From NCBI RefSeq assembly GCF_014648515.1, contig NZ_BMRG01000001.1, forward strand, positions 781,893-845,892: DNA of 64,000 nt, in the 5' to 3' direction. The notes below the pieces were generated by a model. It was not told the origin of the DNA, made no database searches, and saw nothing but the letters and a program-made list of their open reading frames with translations. Positions 8,690 to 16,385 of this stretch are shown here, piece after piece. Both the position numbers and the translations under genes were made by a program. Origin of the DNA: Saccharothrix coeruleofusca (GTDB taxonomy: Bacteria > Actinomycetota > Actinomycetes > Mycobacteriales > Pseudonocardiaceae). Position 1 is the stretch's first letter. Each line of letters opens with the position of its first letter.

Positions 8690-8805
8690 GCGCCTGCAAG
8701 TACTACCCGCCCACCCCGACCGGGCCGTTAACCACTACCCGTGGTGGTGGGACGGGTAGTAGTTGAACGCTCGGCGGTGGGGCTCGGGTAGTACTTGCAG
8801 GCGCG
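8690..8805. repeat. 116-bp palindromic-ended repeat, copy B
   Basis: Same orientation as copy A, with seven mismatches. Its terminal inverted repeats are perfect over 20 bp (8690-8709 with 8785-8804). It lies just after the stop codon of the minus-strand amidohydrolase and upstream of the RiPP operon promoter region. The stretch between it and tgmA (8587-8689) holds the tgmA ribosome binding site and presumably its promoter; I see no convincing -35/-10 pair. Confidence 0.9.
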
Positions 8806-8807
8806 GG

Positions 8808-10115
8808 TCAGGCGCGCAGGCGCTGGGAGACGGCGCGGACGCCCGCCTGGGCCTCGTGGCGGTCGACGCGGGTCGGCTCGCCCGCCGCGACCACCTGCTC
8901 GCCCGCCACCCACACGTCGCTGACCCGGCGGGTGCCCGACGCCCACACCAGGTTCGCCAGCACCTGCTCGTCCGGCGCGTCCAGCCCGGTGGCGAACGCC
9001 GGGTCGTCCACGTCCACGTGCACCACGTCGCCCCAGCGGCCCGCCTCCAGCGCGCCCAGGTCGTCGCGGCCCAGCGCCGCCGCGCCGCCCCTGGTGGCCA
9101 GCAGCAGGGCGTCGGCGGCGCGCATCGCGGTGGCGTCCAGCGAGGTGACGCGGGCCAGCAGGGCGGCCAGCCTGGCCTCCTCGAACAGGTCCAGGTCGTC
9201 GTTGCTGGCGGGCCCGTCGGTGCCGAGGCCGACCGGCACGCCCGCGTCCAGGTAGCCGCGCAGCGGCGCGATGCCCGAGGCGAGCTTGGTGTTGGAGCCG
9301 GGGCAGTGCGCCACGCCCACCCGGTGCCTGGCGTAGATGGCGACGTCCTCCGGCGACAGGTGCACCGAGTGCGCGGACAGCACCCGCCCGCCCAGCACGC
9401 CCGCCTGCTCCAGCAGTCGCGGCACCGAGCCGTGGGACTCGCGCTGGGCCACGTCCTCCTCCGGCGACTCGGCCACGTGGATCTGCACCAGCGCGCCGCG
9501 GTCGCGGGCCTCGCCCGCCACCGCGCCCAGCGCCTCCGGGGAGAGGATGTAGGCCGAGTGCGGCCCGTAGCTCAGCTCGATCCGCTCGTGCGGACCGAAC
9601 CGCAGGCCGTCGGCGTCTATCCACCGGGTGATCTCGTCGGTCATCGGCCGCCACGCCATGCCCGGCAGGTCCATGATCGCCGCGCCGAACAGCACCCGCG
9701 ACCCGGCCTTGAGCACCGCGTCGACCAGCTGCTCGCCGTGGAAGTACATCTCGGCGCTGGTGGTGACGCCGTTGCGGAGCATCTCCACCGCGCCCAGCAG
9801 CATCCCCGCGCCGACGTCCTCGGCGGTCATCCGCGCCTCGGCGGGCCACATGGCCTCGCGCAGCCAGCGCAGCAGCGGCAGGTCGCCGCCGAGACCGCGC
9901 AGCACCACCATCGGGCTGTGCGCGTGGGCGTTGACCAGGCCGGGCAGCAGGATGCCGGTCAGTCGGCGGACCTCGCCCGCGAACGGCGGCGCGTCGGCCT
10001 CCGCGCCGACGAAGGCGATGCGGCCGTCGTCGGCCACGTCCACCACGGCGTCGCGCAGGACGGTGCAGGACGGATCGCAGGGCAGGACCACGGGGGCGTG
10101 CAGGCGCAGGGACAT
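8808..10115 (-). CDS. Metal-dependent amidohydrolase (MtaD/SsnA-like deaminase)
   Basis: A 435-residue cytoplasmic amidohydrolase of the cytosine-deaminase/MtaD/SsnA type. The zinc-binding pair is HAHSP (VNAHAH), followed by the histidine in IHVAES, the histidine in SAHSVHL, and the catalytic Asp in GLGTDGPASND. A beta-sandwich composite domain is formed by the N-terminus and the last 60 residues. The family deaminates adenosine-type or related heterocycles; the exact substrate is not evident. I chose the ATG at 10115; an in-frame GTG at 10121 is also possible. The gene follows the histidine kinase by 27 nt and may be cotranscribed with it. Confidence 0.87.
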   Translation of the reverse strand: MSLRLHAPVVLPCDPSCTVLRDAVVDVADDGRIAFVGAEADAPPFAGEVRRLTGILLPGLVNAHAHSPMVVLRGLGGDLPLLRWLREAMWPAEARMTAEDVGAGMLLGAVEMLRNGVTTSAEMYFHGEQLVDAVLKAGSRVLFGAAIMDLPGMAWRPMTDEITRWIDADGLRFGPHERIELSYGPHSAYILSPEALGAVAGEARDRGALVQIHVAESPEEDVAQRESHGSVPRLLEQAGVLGGRVLSAHSVHLSPEDVAIYARHRVGVAHCPGSNTKLASGIAPLRGYLDAGVPVGLGTDGPASNDDLDLFEEARLAALLARVTSLDATAMRAADALLLATRGGAAALGRDDLGALEAGRWGDVVHVDVDDPAFATGLDAPDEQVLANLVWASGTRRVSDVWVAGEQVVAAGEPTRVDRHEAQAGVRAVSQRLRA

Positions 10116-10142
10116 GACCACGATCCTGCCGCACCCGGCGCG

Positions 10143-11324
10143 CTACCCGCGCGCCTCGGTCAGCGGCAGCTCCGCGCGCACCCGCCAGCCGCCGGACTCG
10201 CGCGGCCCCGCGTCGAACCGCCCGCCGAGCAGCTCCACCCGCTCGCGCATGCCGACCAGGCCGAACCCGCCCGAGCCGCCGACGGGCGCGCTGCGCGGAC
10301 CGCGGCCGTCGTCGGTCACCAGCACGTGCACGGTGCCTTCGCGGGTGGACACCTCGACCTCCACCCGTGACACGCCTTCGGCGTGCTTGCGCGTGTTCGT
10401 CAGCGACTCCTGCACCAGCCGCAGCACCGAGCGGGCCAGCGACGGCGGCACCTCGTCGGGCAGCTCCACGGTGACCCGCGCGGGCTGACCGGACTGCTCC
10501 ACCACCTTCCGCACGTCCTCGGCCAGGTCGCTGGTGGCGGCCGGGGCGCCCGCGCCGTCGCCGCGCAGCGTGCCGACCAGCCTGCGCATCGCGGTCAGCG
10601 CCTCGTTGCCGCTGTGCACGATCACCGGCAGCACCTCCTGGGCCGCGCCGGGGACCGCCTGCGCGGCCTGGGCGTGCACCACGATGCCGGTGACGTAGTG
10701 CGCCACCACGTCGTGCAGCTCGCGGGCCAGCGCGATGCGCTCGGCGTGCTGCGCGGCGGCGATCTCGGCCTGCACGGCGGTGGACCGCTCGCGGTCGCGG
10801 GAGCGGAAGTACAGGCCGGTGCCGACGGAGAGCACCAGCAGCACCGCCGCGCCGATGGCCATCCCCCACGGGTCGGGCCCCTCGTACTCGACCTCGTAGC
10901 GGCCCGAGATCGCCCGCCAGTAGTCGGGGCGGATCGGCCAGGTCAGCGCCGTGGTGGCGATCAGCAGCAGCACGCAGGCCACGGCGCGCTTGGCGGGAGC
11001 CTGCCGCACGGTGATCGCCACGATCGCCATCGCCGCCGCGGTCTCGGACAACGTCAGGCTGCTGACCAGCGGCACCACGGGCGCTTGGCCCGTCACGCGC
11101 AGCAGCACCGAGCTCATCAGCACGGTGGCCGCGGCGGCGAGGGCGGCGTCGAGAGGTCTGCGCGGCGCAACCACGGCCAGCCCGCACAGCACGAACGAGC
11201 CGGGCAGCTGCCACCAGCTCGCGTCGTCCGAGAACACCTCGCCTGCCAGGAAGAAGGCCAGTGCGCAGGCCAGTGGCCACTGCCTGCGGGTCAACGCGCG
11301 CCAGCCCAGGTCGGTGCTCACCAC
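10143..11324 (-). CDS. Sensor histidine kinase, NarL/DesK type, orphan
   Basis: A 393-residue membrane sensor kinase. About five to six hydrophobic segments lie in residues 15-170. A dimerisation/phosphoacceptor domain follows (ARELHDVVAHYV, with His in the HisKA_3 H-box), then a HATPase domain with N-box QESLTNTRKHA, G1 VTDDGRG and G2 GGFGLVGMRER. No response regulator lies beside it, unlike the second kinase at 20.6-21.8 kb, so its partner must be encoded elsewhere. The hydrophobic region has no recognisable extracellular sensor domain, which suggests membrane or envelope sensing. Confidence 0.9.
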   Translation of the reverse strand: MVSTDLGWRALTRRQWPLACALAFFLAGEVFSDDASWWQLPGSFVLCGLAVVAPRRPLDAALAAAATVLMSSVLLRVTGQAPVVPLVSSLTLSETAAAMAIVAITVRQAPAKRAVACVLLLIATTALTWPIRPDYWRAISGRYEVEYEGPDPWGMAIGAAVLLVLSVGTGLYFRSRDRERSTAVQAEIAAAQHAERIALARELHDVVAHYVTGIVVHAQAAQAVPGAAQEVLPVIVHSGNEALTAMRRLVGTLRGDGAGAPAATSDLAEDVRKVVEQSGQPARVTVELPDEVPPSLARSVLRLVQESLTNTRKHAEGVSRVEVEVSTREGTVHVLVTDDGRGPRSAPVGGSGGFGLVGMRERVELLGGRFDAGPRESGGWRVRAELPLTEARG

Positions 11325-11492
11325 GACTGGTCACCGTAGAACCTCAGGGCTGACTCCGCGTCCCACCCCGGTCGGGTGACCCGTCAACCGGAAGGCTGAC
11401 CCGAAAGCGTGACGAAATACCCCGCTGGCCGATGCCGGACGACGTTCCGGGGGCGATTCTGGAACAGGGAAGTCGGGGAACGGAGGAAAGCC

Positions 11493-11591
11493 ATGATCGG
11501 GGTGGTCGCGACCTGGGTGGGTGCCGTGCTGGGCCTGCTGGTGCTGGTGCTGATGGCGCTGGCGGGCGTGCTGGTCGATTCCCAGCGCTGA
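11493..11591 (+). CDS. Small single-span membrane peptide (32 aa)
   Basis: ATG at 11493 is preceded by GGAGGAAAG with 3 nt spacing. The product is one hydrophobic segment (VVATWVGAVLGLLVLVLMA and following residues) with a short polar tail VDSQR. The good ribosome binding site, the uninterrupted hydrophobic span and a hairpin overlapping the stop codon support a real small gene. The function is unknown; it could be a regulator of a membrane complex, a toxin-like peptide or a leader. It stands alone between the divergent histidine kinase and convergent trmB. Confidence 0.55.
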   Translation: MIGVVATWVGAVLGLLVLVLMALAGVLVDSQR

Positions 11592-11606
11592 GGATCAGCG
11601 CTGGGA
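11580..11606 (+). terminator. Hairpin overlapping the stop of the 32-aa gene
   Basis: A perfect 12-bp stem (TCCCAGCGCTGA with TCAGCGCTGGGA) with a GGA loop. The left arm contains the stop codon, so transcription would end directly behind the small gene. Confidence 0.65.
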
Positions 11607-11690
11607 ACTCGCCGCAGGGGGCACTTGCGCGATCTTGTCCGCGCGGGTGCTCGGGGGTTTTGAGGGGGTGCGGGGGAAAAGCGTCGCGGG

Positions 11691-12413
11691 TCAGTCGCCC
11701 CCGCCCGCAGGGGTGACGCGCTCGAAGATCAGGTCGTGGCTGACCCGGTCCTCCTCGACCGCGCGCCGCTCGAACTTGGTGACCGGCCGCCACTCGGGCC
11801 GGGGCGCCCAGCCGTCGTGCCGGTTGCGCAGCAGCGGCTCGTCCGAGCAGACCTCCAGCATCTGCTCGGCGTAGGGCTCCCAGTCCGTGGCCAGGTGCAG
11901 GGTGCCGCCGGGCCGCAGGCGGGAGGCGAGCAGGGCCACGAACGGCGGCTGGACCAGCCTGCGCTTGTGGTGCTTCTTCTTGGGCCACGGGTCGGGGAAG
12001 AAGATCCGCACGCCGTCCAGCGACTCGGGGGCGACGTGCTCGGCGAGCAGGTCCACCGCGTCGCCGCGCAGCACCCGGAGATTCGTCACGCCCAGCGCCT
12101 CGGCGCGCATCAGCAGCTGGCCGAGACCGGGCTTGTAGACCTCGACGGCGACGTAGTTCAGCTCCGGCGCGGCGGCGACCAGCTGCGCGGTGGTCTCCCC
12201 CATGCCGGAGCCGATCTCCAGCATGACCGGGGCTTCGCGGCCGAACCACCCGGTGAAGTCCAGCGGACCTGGCGGGAGCGCCTTGACCTCGCGGCCCAGG
12301 CGCTCCCAGTGCTTGTCCCACGCTCGCTGCTGACCGACCGTCATCCGCTCGCCGCGCTGGACGTAGCTGACCACTGATCGGTGGTGCGGTGGGGTCTGCC
12401 TGCTGGACGTCAT
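11691..12413 (-). CDS. trmB: tRNA (guanine-N7-)-methyltransferase
   Basis: A 240-residue SAM-dependent enzyme that makes m7G46 in the tRNA variable loop. The SAM site LEIGSGMGETT lies at about residues 62-72, and the family signature FFPDPWPKKKHHKRR at about 140-154. The C-terminal part contains ATDWEPYAEQM and an RPVTKFERR element also typical of TrmB. The N-terminal 40 residues before the Rossmann fold are longer than in Escherichia coli. I chose the ATG at 12413 (MTSSRQTPPHH); a longer upstream reading is only weakly supported. It stands alone, divided from the next gene by a hairpin at 12480-12500. Confidence 0.93.
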   Translation of the reverse strand: MTSSRQTPPHHRSVVSYVQRGERMTVGQQRAWDKHWERLGREVKALPPGPLDFTGWFGREAPVMLEIGSGMGETTAQLVAAAPELNYVAVEVYKPGLGQLLMRAEALGVTNLRVLRGDAVDLLAEHVAPESLDGVRIFFPDPWPKKKHHKRRLVQPPFVALLASRLRPGGTLHLATDWEPYAEQMLEVCSDEPLLRNRHDGWAPRPEWRPVTKFERRAVEEDRVSHDLIFERVTPAGGGD

Positions 12414-12479
12414 CACGGGCGAACAGCCTAAGCCCCCGGCAGGCGCGCCAATCACCACGCGAGGCCGCGTCGGCCGAGC

Positions 12480-12500
12480 CGCCCCGGCGGAGCCGGGGCG
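12480..12500 (-). terminator. Hairpin downstream of the hypothetical gene
   Basis: A 9-bp G+C stem (CGCCCCGGC with GCCGGGGCG) and a GGA loop sit one base beyond the stop codon of the minus-strand gene at 12502-13092, before the trmB promoter. Confidence 0.65.
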
Positions 12501-12501
12501 A

Positions 12502-13092
12502 TCAAGCGATGTTCTCCAGGTCCTCGATCTGCTCGCGCAGCTCGGCGGCGGTGAACTCGATCGGCTGGCGCAGGCCCGGTCCGCGGTGCGCGGGCAGCAG
12601 GTCCACCCAGCCGGGGTGGCGGTCGGTGAACTGCACGGTGGTCGGCTCGGCCGGGCCGTAGACGCCGCTCTCGGAGGGCACGAACTCCCAGTAGCCGACC
12701 TCGCCCTCGGCCGCCCACGGCACGTAGACCCAACCCGGCCTGCTCAGCAGCAGTTCGGAGACCTCGTCCTCGACCGCGAAGCCCGCGGCGCGGGACGGGA
12801 GCCTGCCGCGGTCCAGGGCTCTGAGCCACCACGGCGCCGGGGCGTTCGCGTCCACCGCGCGCACGGCCCGGTACATCGCCAGCACCTGCTGCTCGTCGGC
12901 TCGGTGGATCCACGCTCGCCGCGATTCCGCGGGTGCTGCCGCGATGCCGATACCACCCGCGGTCTCGATCGCGTGGGACCACTCCAGCGCCAGCAGTGGC
13001 TCTACTCGCACGCCGTGGTCGCGTTGCCGCGGGACCTTCTTCGACCGTGCCGCCGTGCGTCCGGCGTTCAGGTCGGGATCAAGCACCGTCAC
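12502..13092 (-). CDS. Hypothetical actinomycete protein
   Basis: A 196-residue soluble protein that I do not recognise. The GTG start at 13092 is preceded by CGGAGGTG. The N-terminal 30 residues are basic and likely disordered. The rest is mixed charge with Trp-rich patches (PAPWWLRALDRGRLPS, GWVYVPW, VGYWEFVPSE) and ends in an acidic helix (AAELREQIEDLENIA). There is no signal peptide, membrane segment or catalytic motif. Similar proteins are probably restricted to Pseudonocardiaceae; that is an inference. Confidence 0.7.
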   Translation of the reverse strand: MTVLDPDLNAGRTAARSKKVPRQRDHGVRVEPLLALEWSHAIETAGGIGIAAAPAESRRAWIHRADEQQVLAMYRAVRAVDANAPAPWWLRALDRGRLPSRAAGFAVEDEVSELLLSRPGWVYVPWAAEGEVGYWEFVPSESGVYGPAEPTTVQFTDRHPGWVDLLPAHRGPGLRQPIEFTAAELREQIEDLENIA

Positions 13093-13320
13093 GGGTTCAC
13101 CTCCGGGGGTTCCTTGACGGGGTTCCCGAATTCGTGTGCGGTGACACTGCCGCCTCACGATTCGTTACCTTCCATATGACCGATTTCGGGCGCCCTTGTC
13201 ATGGTCCAGTGGGGGAGTTCACGGGGTCTTAACTCCGCCCTTACTCCATGTGCGTGACGCTGGGACCTCGAAACATGAACGACACGGAATATTTGTGACG
13301 TCGGACACAAGGGGTGATGG

Positions 13321-14526
13321 GTGGCCAGAGCGCTGCTCGTGGCGGTCCTGCTGGCCGTGCTGGTGCCCGGCGCGGCGAGGGCGCAGACGATCGAGGAGCA
13401 GCAGTGGCACCTCGGCGAGCTCGGCGTGCACCGGGCGCACGCGCTGAGCCGGGGGGACGGCGTGCTGGTCGCCGTGGTCGACTCCGGGGTGGACGACACG
13501 CGGCCGGACCTGGCGGGGCAGCTGCTGCCCGGCACCGGGTTCGGCAGCGCCGCGGGCACCGACGGCACCGAGGACACCGACGGGCACGGCACCGCGATGG
13601 CCACGCTGATCGCGGGCCGGGCGGTGGACGGCGGCGCGCTGGGCGTCGCGCCGGGCGCGAAGGTGCTGCCCGTGTCGGTGGGCGCGGACGGGGAGAACTT
13701 CACCCTGGATGCGGTCTCGCAGGGCATCCGGTGGGCGGTGGACCGGGGCGCGAAGGTGATCAACCTGTCGCTGACCTCGGTGGCGACGCTGACCCCGGAC
13801 CTGCTGCGCGCGGTCAACTACGCCTTCGACCACGACGTGGTGGTGGTCGCGGGCACCGGCAACGCGGGCGAGGAGCACGTCGGCGCCCCGGCCAACATCC
13901 GCGGCGTGATCGCGGTGTCCGGCACCGTGCCCGGTGGTGGGGTGTGGCCGGATTCCAACACCGGCCCGGAGACCGTGCTCGCCGCGCCCGCGCGGGAGAT
14001 CGTGACCGCGGTGCCGCTGTCGGTGTCGGACACCGGCTACGCCGCGGTCGACGGCACCAGCGCCGCCACCGCCCTGGTGTCCGGCGCGGCCGCGCTGGTG
14101 CGGGCGGCGCACCCGGAGCTGGACGCGGGCAACGTGGTGAACCGGCTGATCATGAGCGCGAAGGACCTGCTGGACCCGGGACGCGACCGGGCCACCGGCT
14201 ACGGCCTGGTCGACCCGGTGGGCGCGCTGACCGGCGACGTGGCGAGGGTGGAGCGCAACCCGCTGGCACCGCCGCCGCGCACGTCCACCTCCGCCCCGCC
14301 CGCTCCGGCCGTCGCGCCCCCGCCGCCGGTGGCCGCCGCACCCGCACTGCCCGACGCGGGCACCCGCGCCGCCGTGGCGCTGGTCGGCCTGCTGCTGGTG
14401 GTGCTGGGCGTCCTCGCGGTCTGCGTCCTGCTGGCCCGCGCCTCCCGCCGCCCGCGCCCGGCCCCGCCGCCGGTGACCACCCTGCCCCCGCCCTCCGACG
14501 ACTTCTGGCGGCCCACCGCGCCCTGA
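13321..14526 (+). CDS. mycP: S8 serine protease, mycosin-like, membrane anchored
   Basis: A 401-residue subtilase. A signal peptide (residues 1-22, ending ARA-QT) is followed by a catalytic domain with Asp in VAVVDSGVDD, His in DTDGHGTAMA and Ser in VDGTSAATALVSG. A Pro/Ala/Thr linker, one transmembrane segment (about residues 343-370) and a short basic cytoplasmic tail complete the mycosin architecture. Mycosins process substrates of type VII (ESX) secretion, but no ESX genes (EccC, EccD, WXG100) are in this window, so the specific role is inferred from architecture alone. The start is GTG 13321 with AAGGGGTG upstream; the nearby ATG at 13316 is out of frame. Confidence 0.88.
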   Translation: MARALLVAVLLAVLVPGAARAQTIEEQQWHLGELGVHRAHALSRGDGVLVAVVDSGVDDTRPDLAGQLLPGTGFGSAAGTDGTEDTDGHGTAMATLIAGRAVDGGALGVAPGAKVLPVSVGADGENFTLDAVSQGIRWAVDRGAKVINLSLTSVATLTPDLLRAVNYAFDHDVVVVAGTGNAGEEHVGAPANIRGVIAVSGTVPGGGVWPDSNTGPETVLAAPAREIVTAVPLSVSDTGYAAVDGTSAATALVSGAAALVRAAHPELDAGNVVNRLIMSAKDLLDPGRDRATGYGLVDPVGALTGDVARVERNPLAPPPRTSTSAPPAPAVAPPPPVAAAPALPDAGTRAAVALVGLLLVVLGVLAVCVLLARASRRPRPAPPPVTTLPPPSDDFWRPTAP

Positions 14527-14548
14527 CCCCACCGCACCCTGACCCGCC

Positions 14549-15451
14549 TCAGTCGTGGGCCTGGTACTCCACGGACTCCTTGGTCAGCTGCATGAACGCC
14601 TCCTCCAGCGAGCCACGCTGGGGGTTCAGCTCGTGCAGCACGATCCCGTTGGCCGCGGCCAGCTCGCCGATGCGCGCGGCCTCCACCCCGCGCACCACCA
14701 GCGCGCCGTCGGCGGGGCTGTCCTCGACCCGCGCCCCGCCCAGCAGCGCGCGCAGCTGGTCGAGCTGCGGCGACCGGACGCGCACGGTGTCCTCGGTGGC
14801 GTCCCGGATGAACTGCTCGGTGCTGGTCTGCGCGATCAGCTTGCCCCGGCCGATCACGATCAGCTCCTGCGCGGTCTGCGCCATCTCCGACAGCAGGTGG
14901 CTGGACACGAACACGGTGCGGCCCTGCTCGGCCAGGCGGTGCATGAACTGCCTGATCCACAGGATGCCCTCGGGGTCCAGCCCGTTGACCGGCTCGTCGA
15001 ACAGCAGCACCTCCGGGTCGCCCAGCAGCGCGCCCGCGATGCCCAGCCGCTGGGCCATGCCCAGCGAGAAGCCCCCGGCCCGCCGGTGGGCGACCTGGCT
15101 CAGCCCGACCATCTCCAGCACCTCGTCCACCCGCCGCACCGGAATCCGGTTGGACTTGGCCAGCCACCGCAGGTGCGCCCGCGCGGAGCGGTTGGGGTGC
15201 ACCCACTTGGCGTCCAGCAGCGCGCCGACGGTGCGCAGCGGCTGGTCCAGCTCCGCGTAGCGCTTGCCGTTGACCAGGACCCGCCCCGCCGTGGGGCGGT
15301 CCAGGCCGAGGACCATGCGCATGGTGGTGGACTTGCCCGCGCCGTTGGGCCCGAGGAACCCGGTGACCCGACCGGGTCTCACGGTGAACGACAGGTCGTC
15401 CACGGCCACGGTCCGGCCGTAGTGCTTGGTGAGCCCGGTCGCCTCGATCAC
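14549..15451 (-). CDS. ABC transporter ATP-binding protein (exporter, copy 2)
   Basis: A 300-residue nucleotide-binding protein of the BcrA/NatA-like drug-export class. Walker A is GPNGAGKST, Walker B LLFDEPVNGLDPEG, the signature SLGMAQRLG replaces LSGGQ, and the H-loop is SSHLL. The C-terminal domain of about 90 residues ends with QRGSLEEAFMQLT, typical of this class. It is clearly a paralogue of the gene at 16386-17297, and the two flank one permease gene. The GTG start at 15451 (VIEATGLTKHYG) aligns with copy 1. It is separated from the permease by a hairpin and by a pair of 14-bp direct repeats that may regulate it. Confidence 0.92.
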   Translation of the reverse strand: MIEATGLTKHYGRTVAVDDLSFTVRPGRVTGFLGPNGAGKSTTMRMVLGLDRPTAGRVLVNGKRYAELDQPLRTVGALLDAKWVHPNRSARAHLRWLAKSNRIPVRRVDEVLEMVGLSQVAHRRAGGFSLGMAQRLGIAGALLGDPEVLLFDEPVNGLDPEGILWIRQFMHRLAEQGRTVFVSSHLLSEMAQTAQELIVIGRGKLIAQTSTEQFIRDATEDTVRVRSPQLDQLRALLGGARVEDSPADGALVVRGVEAARIGELAAANGIVLHELNPQRGSLEEAFMQLTKESVEYQAHD

Positions 15452-15471
15452 GGTTTTCTCCCGTCCGATCG

Positions 15472-15503
15472 CCTGGTCCGAACTTGCCCCCTGGTCCGAA
15501 CTT
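15472..15503. promoter_or_regulatory. Paired direct repeat upstream of ABC ATPase copy 2
   Basis: CCTGGTCCGAACTT occurs at 15472-15485 and again at 15490-15503, an 18-bp period, directly upstream of the GTG at 15451. This is a possible regulator site. No cognate regulator can be named. Confidence 0.45.
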
Positions 15504-15507
15504 AACG

Positions 15508-15551
15508 AGGAAGAGCGCGGGCCACTCCCCGAAAGGTGACCCGCGCTCCTC
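15508..15551 (-). terminator. Hairpin after the ABC permease
   Basis: GGAAGAGCGCGGG and CCCGCGCTCCTCC pair with one mismatch around an 18-nt loop. It lies between the permease stop (15619) and the start of ATPase copy 2, so it likely ends the copy 1/permease operon. Confidence 0.5.
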
Positions 15552-15618
15552 CTACCCCCCAGCCCCGGCCGCCGGACCCCGTTTCCGGCGTTGCCGGGCC
15601 CACCCCCGGTCCAACCCC

Positions 15619-16380
15619 TTACGCGTCCCGCCGCTTCACCACCACGAGCGAGATCACGAACATCGCCACCGCGATCGCGACGAAGTACCCGAACGACCCC
15701 CACGGGCTCAGCGCGCCCACCGTGGGCGGGCCCGCGTCGGCGGGCATCCCGCCCTGGTCCGGGTCGCCCATGATGAACTTGCTGGCCACGGTGAACGGCA
15801 TCCACTTCTGGATGTCGTCGCCGATGTTCGGGATGAGCCCGACGACGCTCTCCAGCACCAGCGCGAACACCAGGATGATCGACACCGCGCCCGCGGTCTG
15901 CCGCACCAGCGCGCCCACGCCCAGCGCCAGCAGCGCCCCGGCCCCGTACACCAGGCCGACGCCCGCGACGTGCCGCCAGTCGTTGGCCGACTCCAGCGCC
16001 AGCTGCGAGGTGTCGCCCGCCAGCAGCCAGCTCAGCCCCCACGAGCCGAACCCGGCGGCCAGGCCGACCAGCGCGGCCAGCGCGGTCACCACGGCCGCCT
16101 TGGCGACCATCGGCGAGATCCGGTCCGGCACCGCCTGGAAGGTGGCCTTGATGGTGCCGAAGCGGTACTCGGTGGTGACCGCCAGCGCGGCCATCACCAT
16201 CACCACGTACAGCCCGAAGGTGTGGGCGAACACCGCGCCCAGCACGGGCATCGGGCCCTCGTTCCAGTTGCCCGCGATGATCGCGGTGATGCCCACGGTC
16301 AGGCCGAGGGCCAGCAGCATGCACCACCACGGCGAGCGGGTGGAGAACAGCTTGATCCGTTCAACGGCGAGCAGAGTCAT
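15619..16380 (-). CDS. ABC-2 type permease
   Basis: A 253-residue integral membrane protein with six predicted hydrophobic segments (about residues 20-40, 55-75, 98-125, 140-165, 170-192, 225-248) and the pattern of ABC-2 exporter permeases. TEYRFGTIKATFQAVPDR is the conserved cytoplasmic element after the second segment. It follows ATPase copy 1 almost directly. The ATG at 16380 gives the family-like start MTLLAVERIKLF. A GTG at 16389 overlapping the ATPase stop (GTGA) is the alternative. The substrate is unknown; homologous systems often export lantibiotics or other membrane-active compounds. Confidence 0.88.
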   Translation of the reverse strand: MTLLAVERIKLFSTRSPWWCMLLALGLTVGITAIIAGNWNEGPMPVLGAVFAHTFGLYVVMVMAALAVTTEYRFGTIKATFQAVPDRISPMVAKAAVVTALAALVGLAAGFGSWGLSWLLAGDTSQLALESANDWRHVAGVGLVYGAGALLALGVGALVRQTAGAVSIILVFALVLESVVGLIPNIGDDIQKWMPFTVASKFIMGDPDQGGMPADAGPPTVGALSPWGSFGYFVAIAVAMFVISLVVVKRRDA

Positions 16381-16385
16381 CCCGT

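Noticed and set aside
8728-11334. An 868-codon minus-strand frame across the amidohydrolase and histidine kinase genes
   Set aside because: Its product is Arg/Gly/Ala-rich low-complexity sequence typical of a shifted frame in high-GC DNA, and both true genes in the other frame have intact family motifs.
12933-13232. 99-codon plus-strand frame before the mycosin gene
   Set aside because: It overlaps the 5' end of the hypothetical gene on the other strand and has no ribosome binding site or conserved feature.
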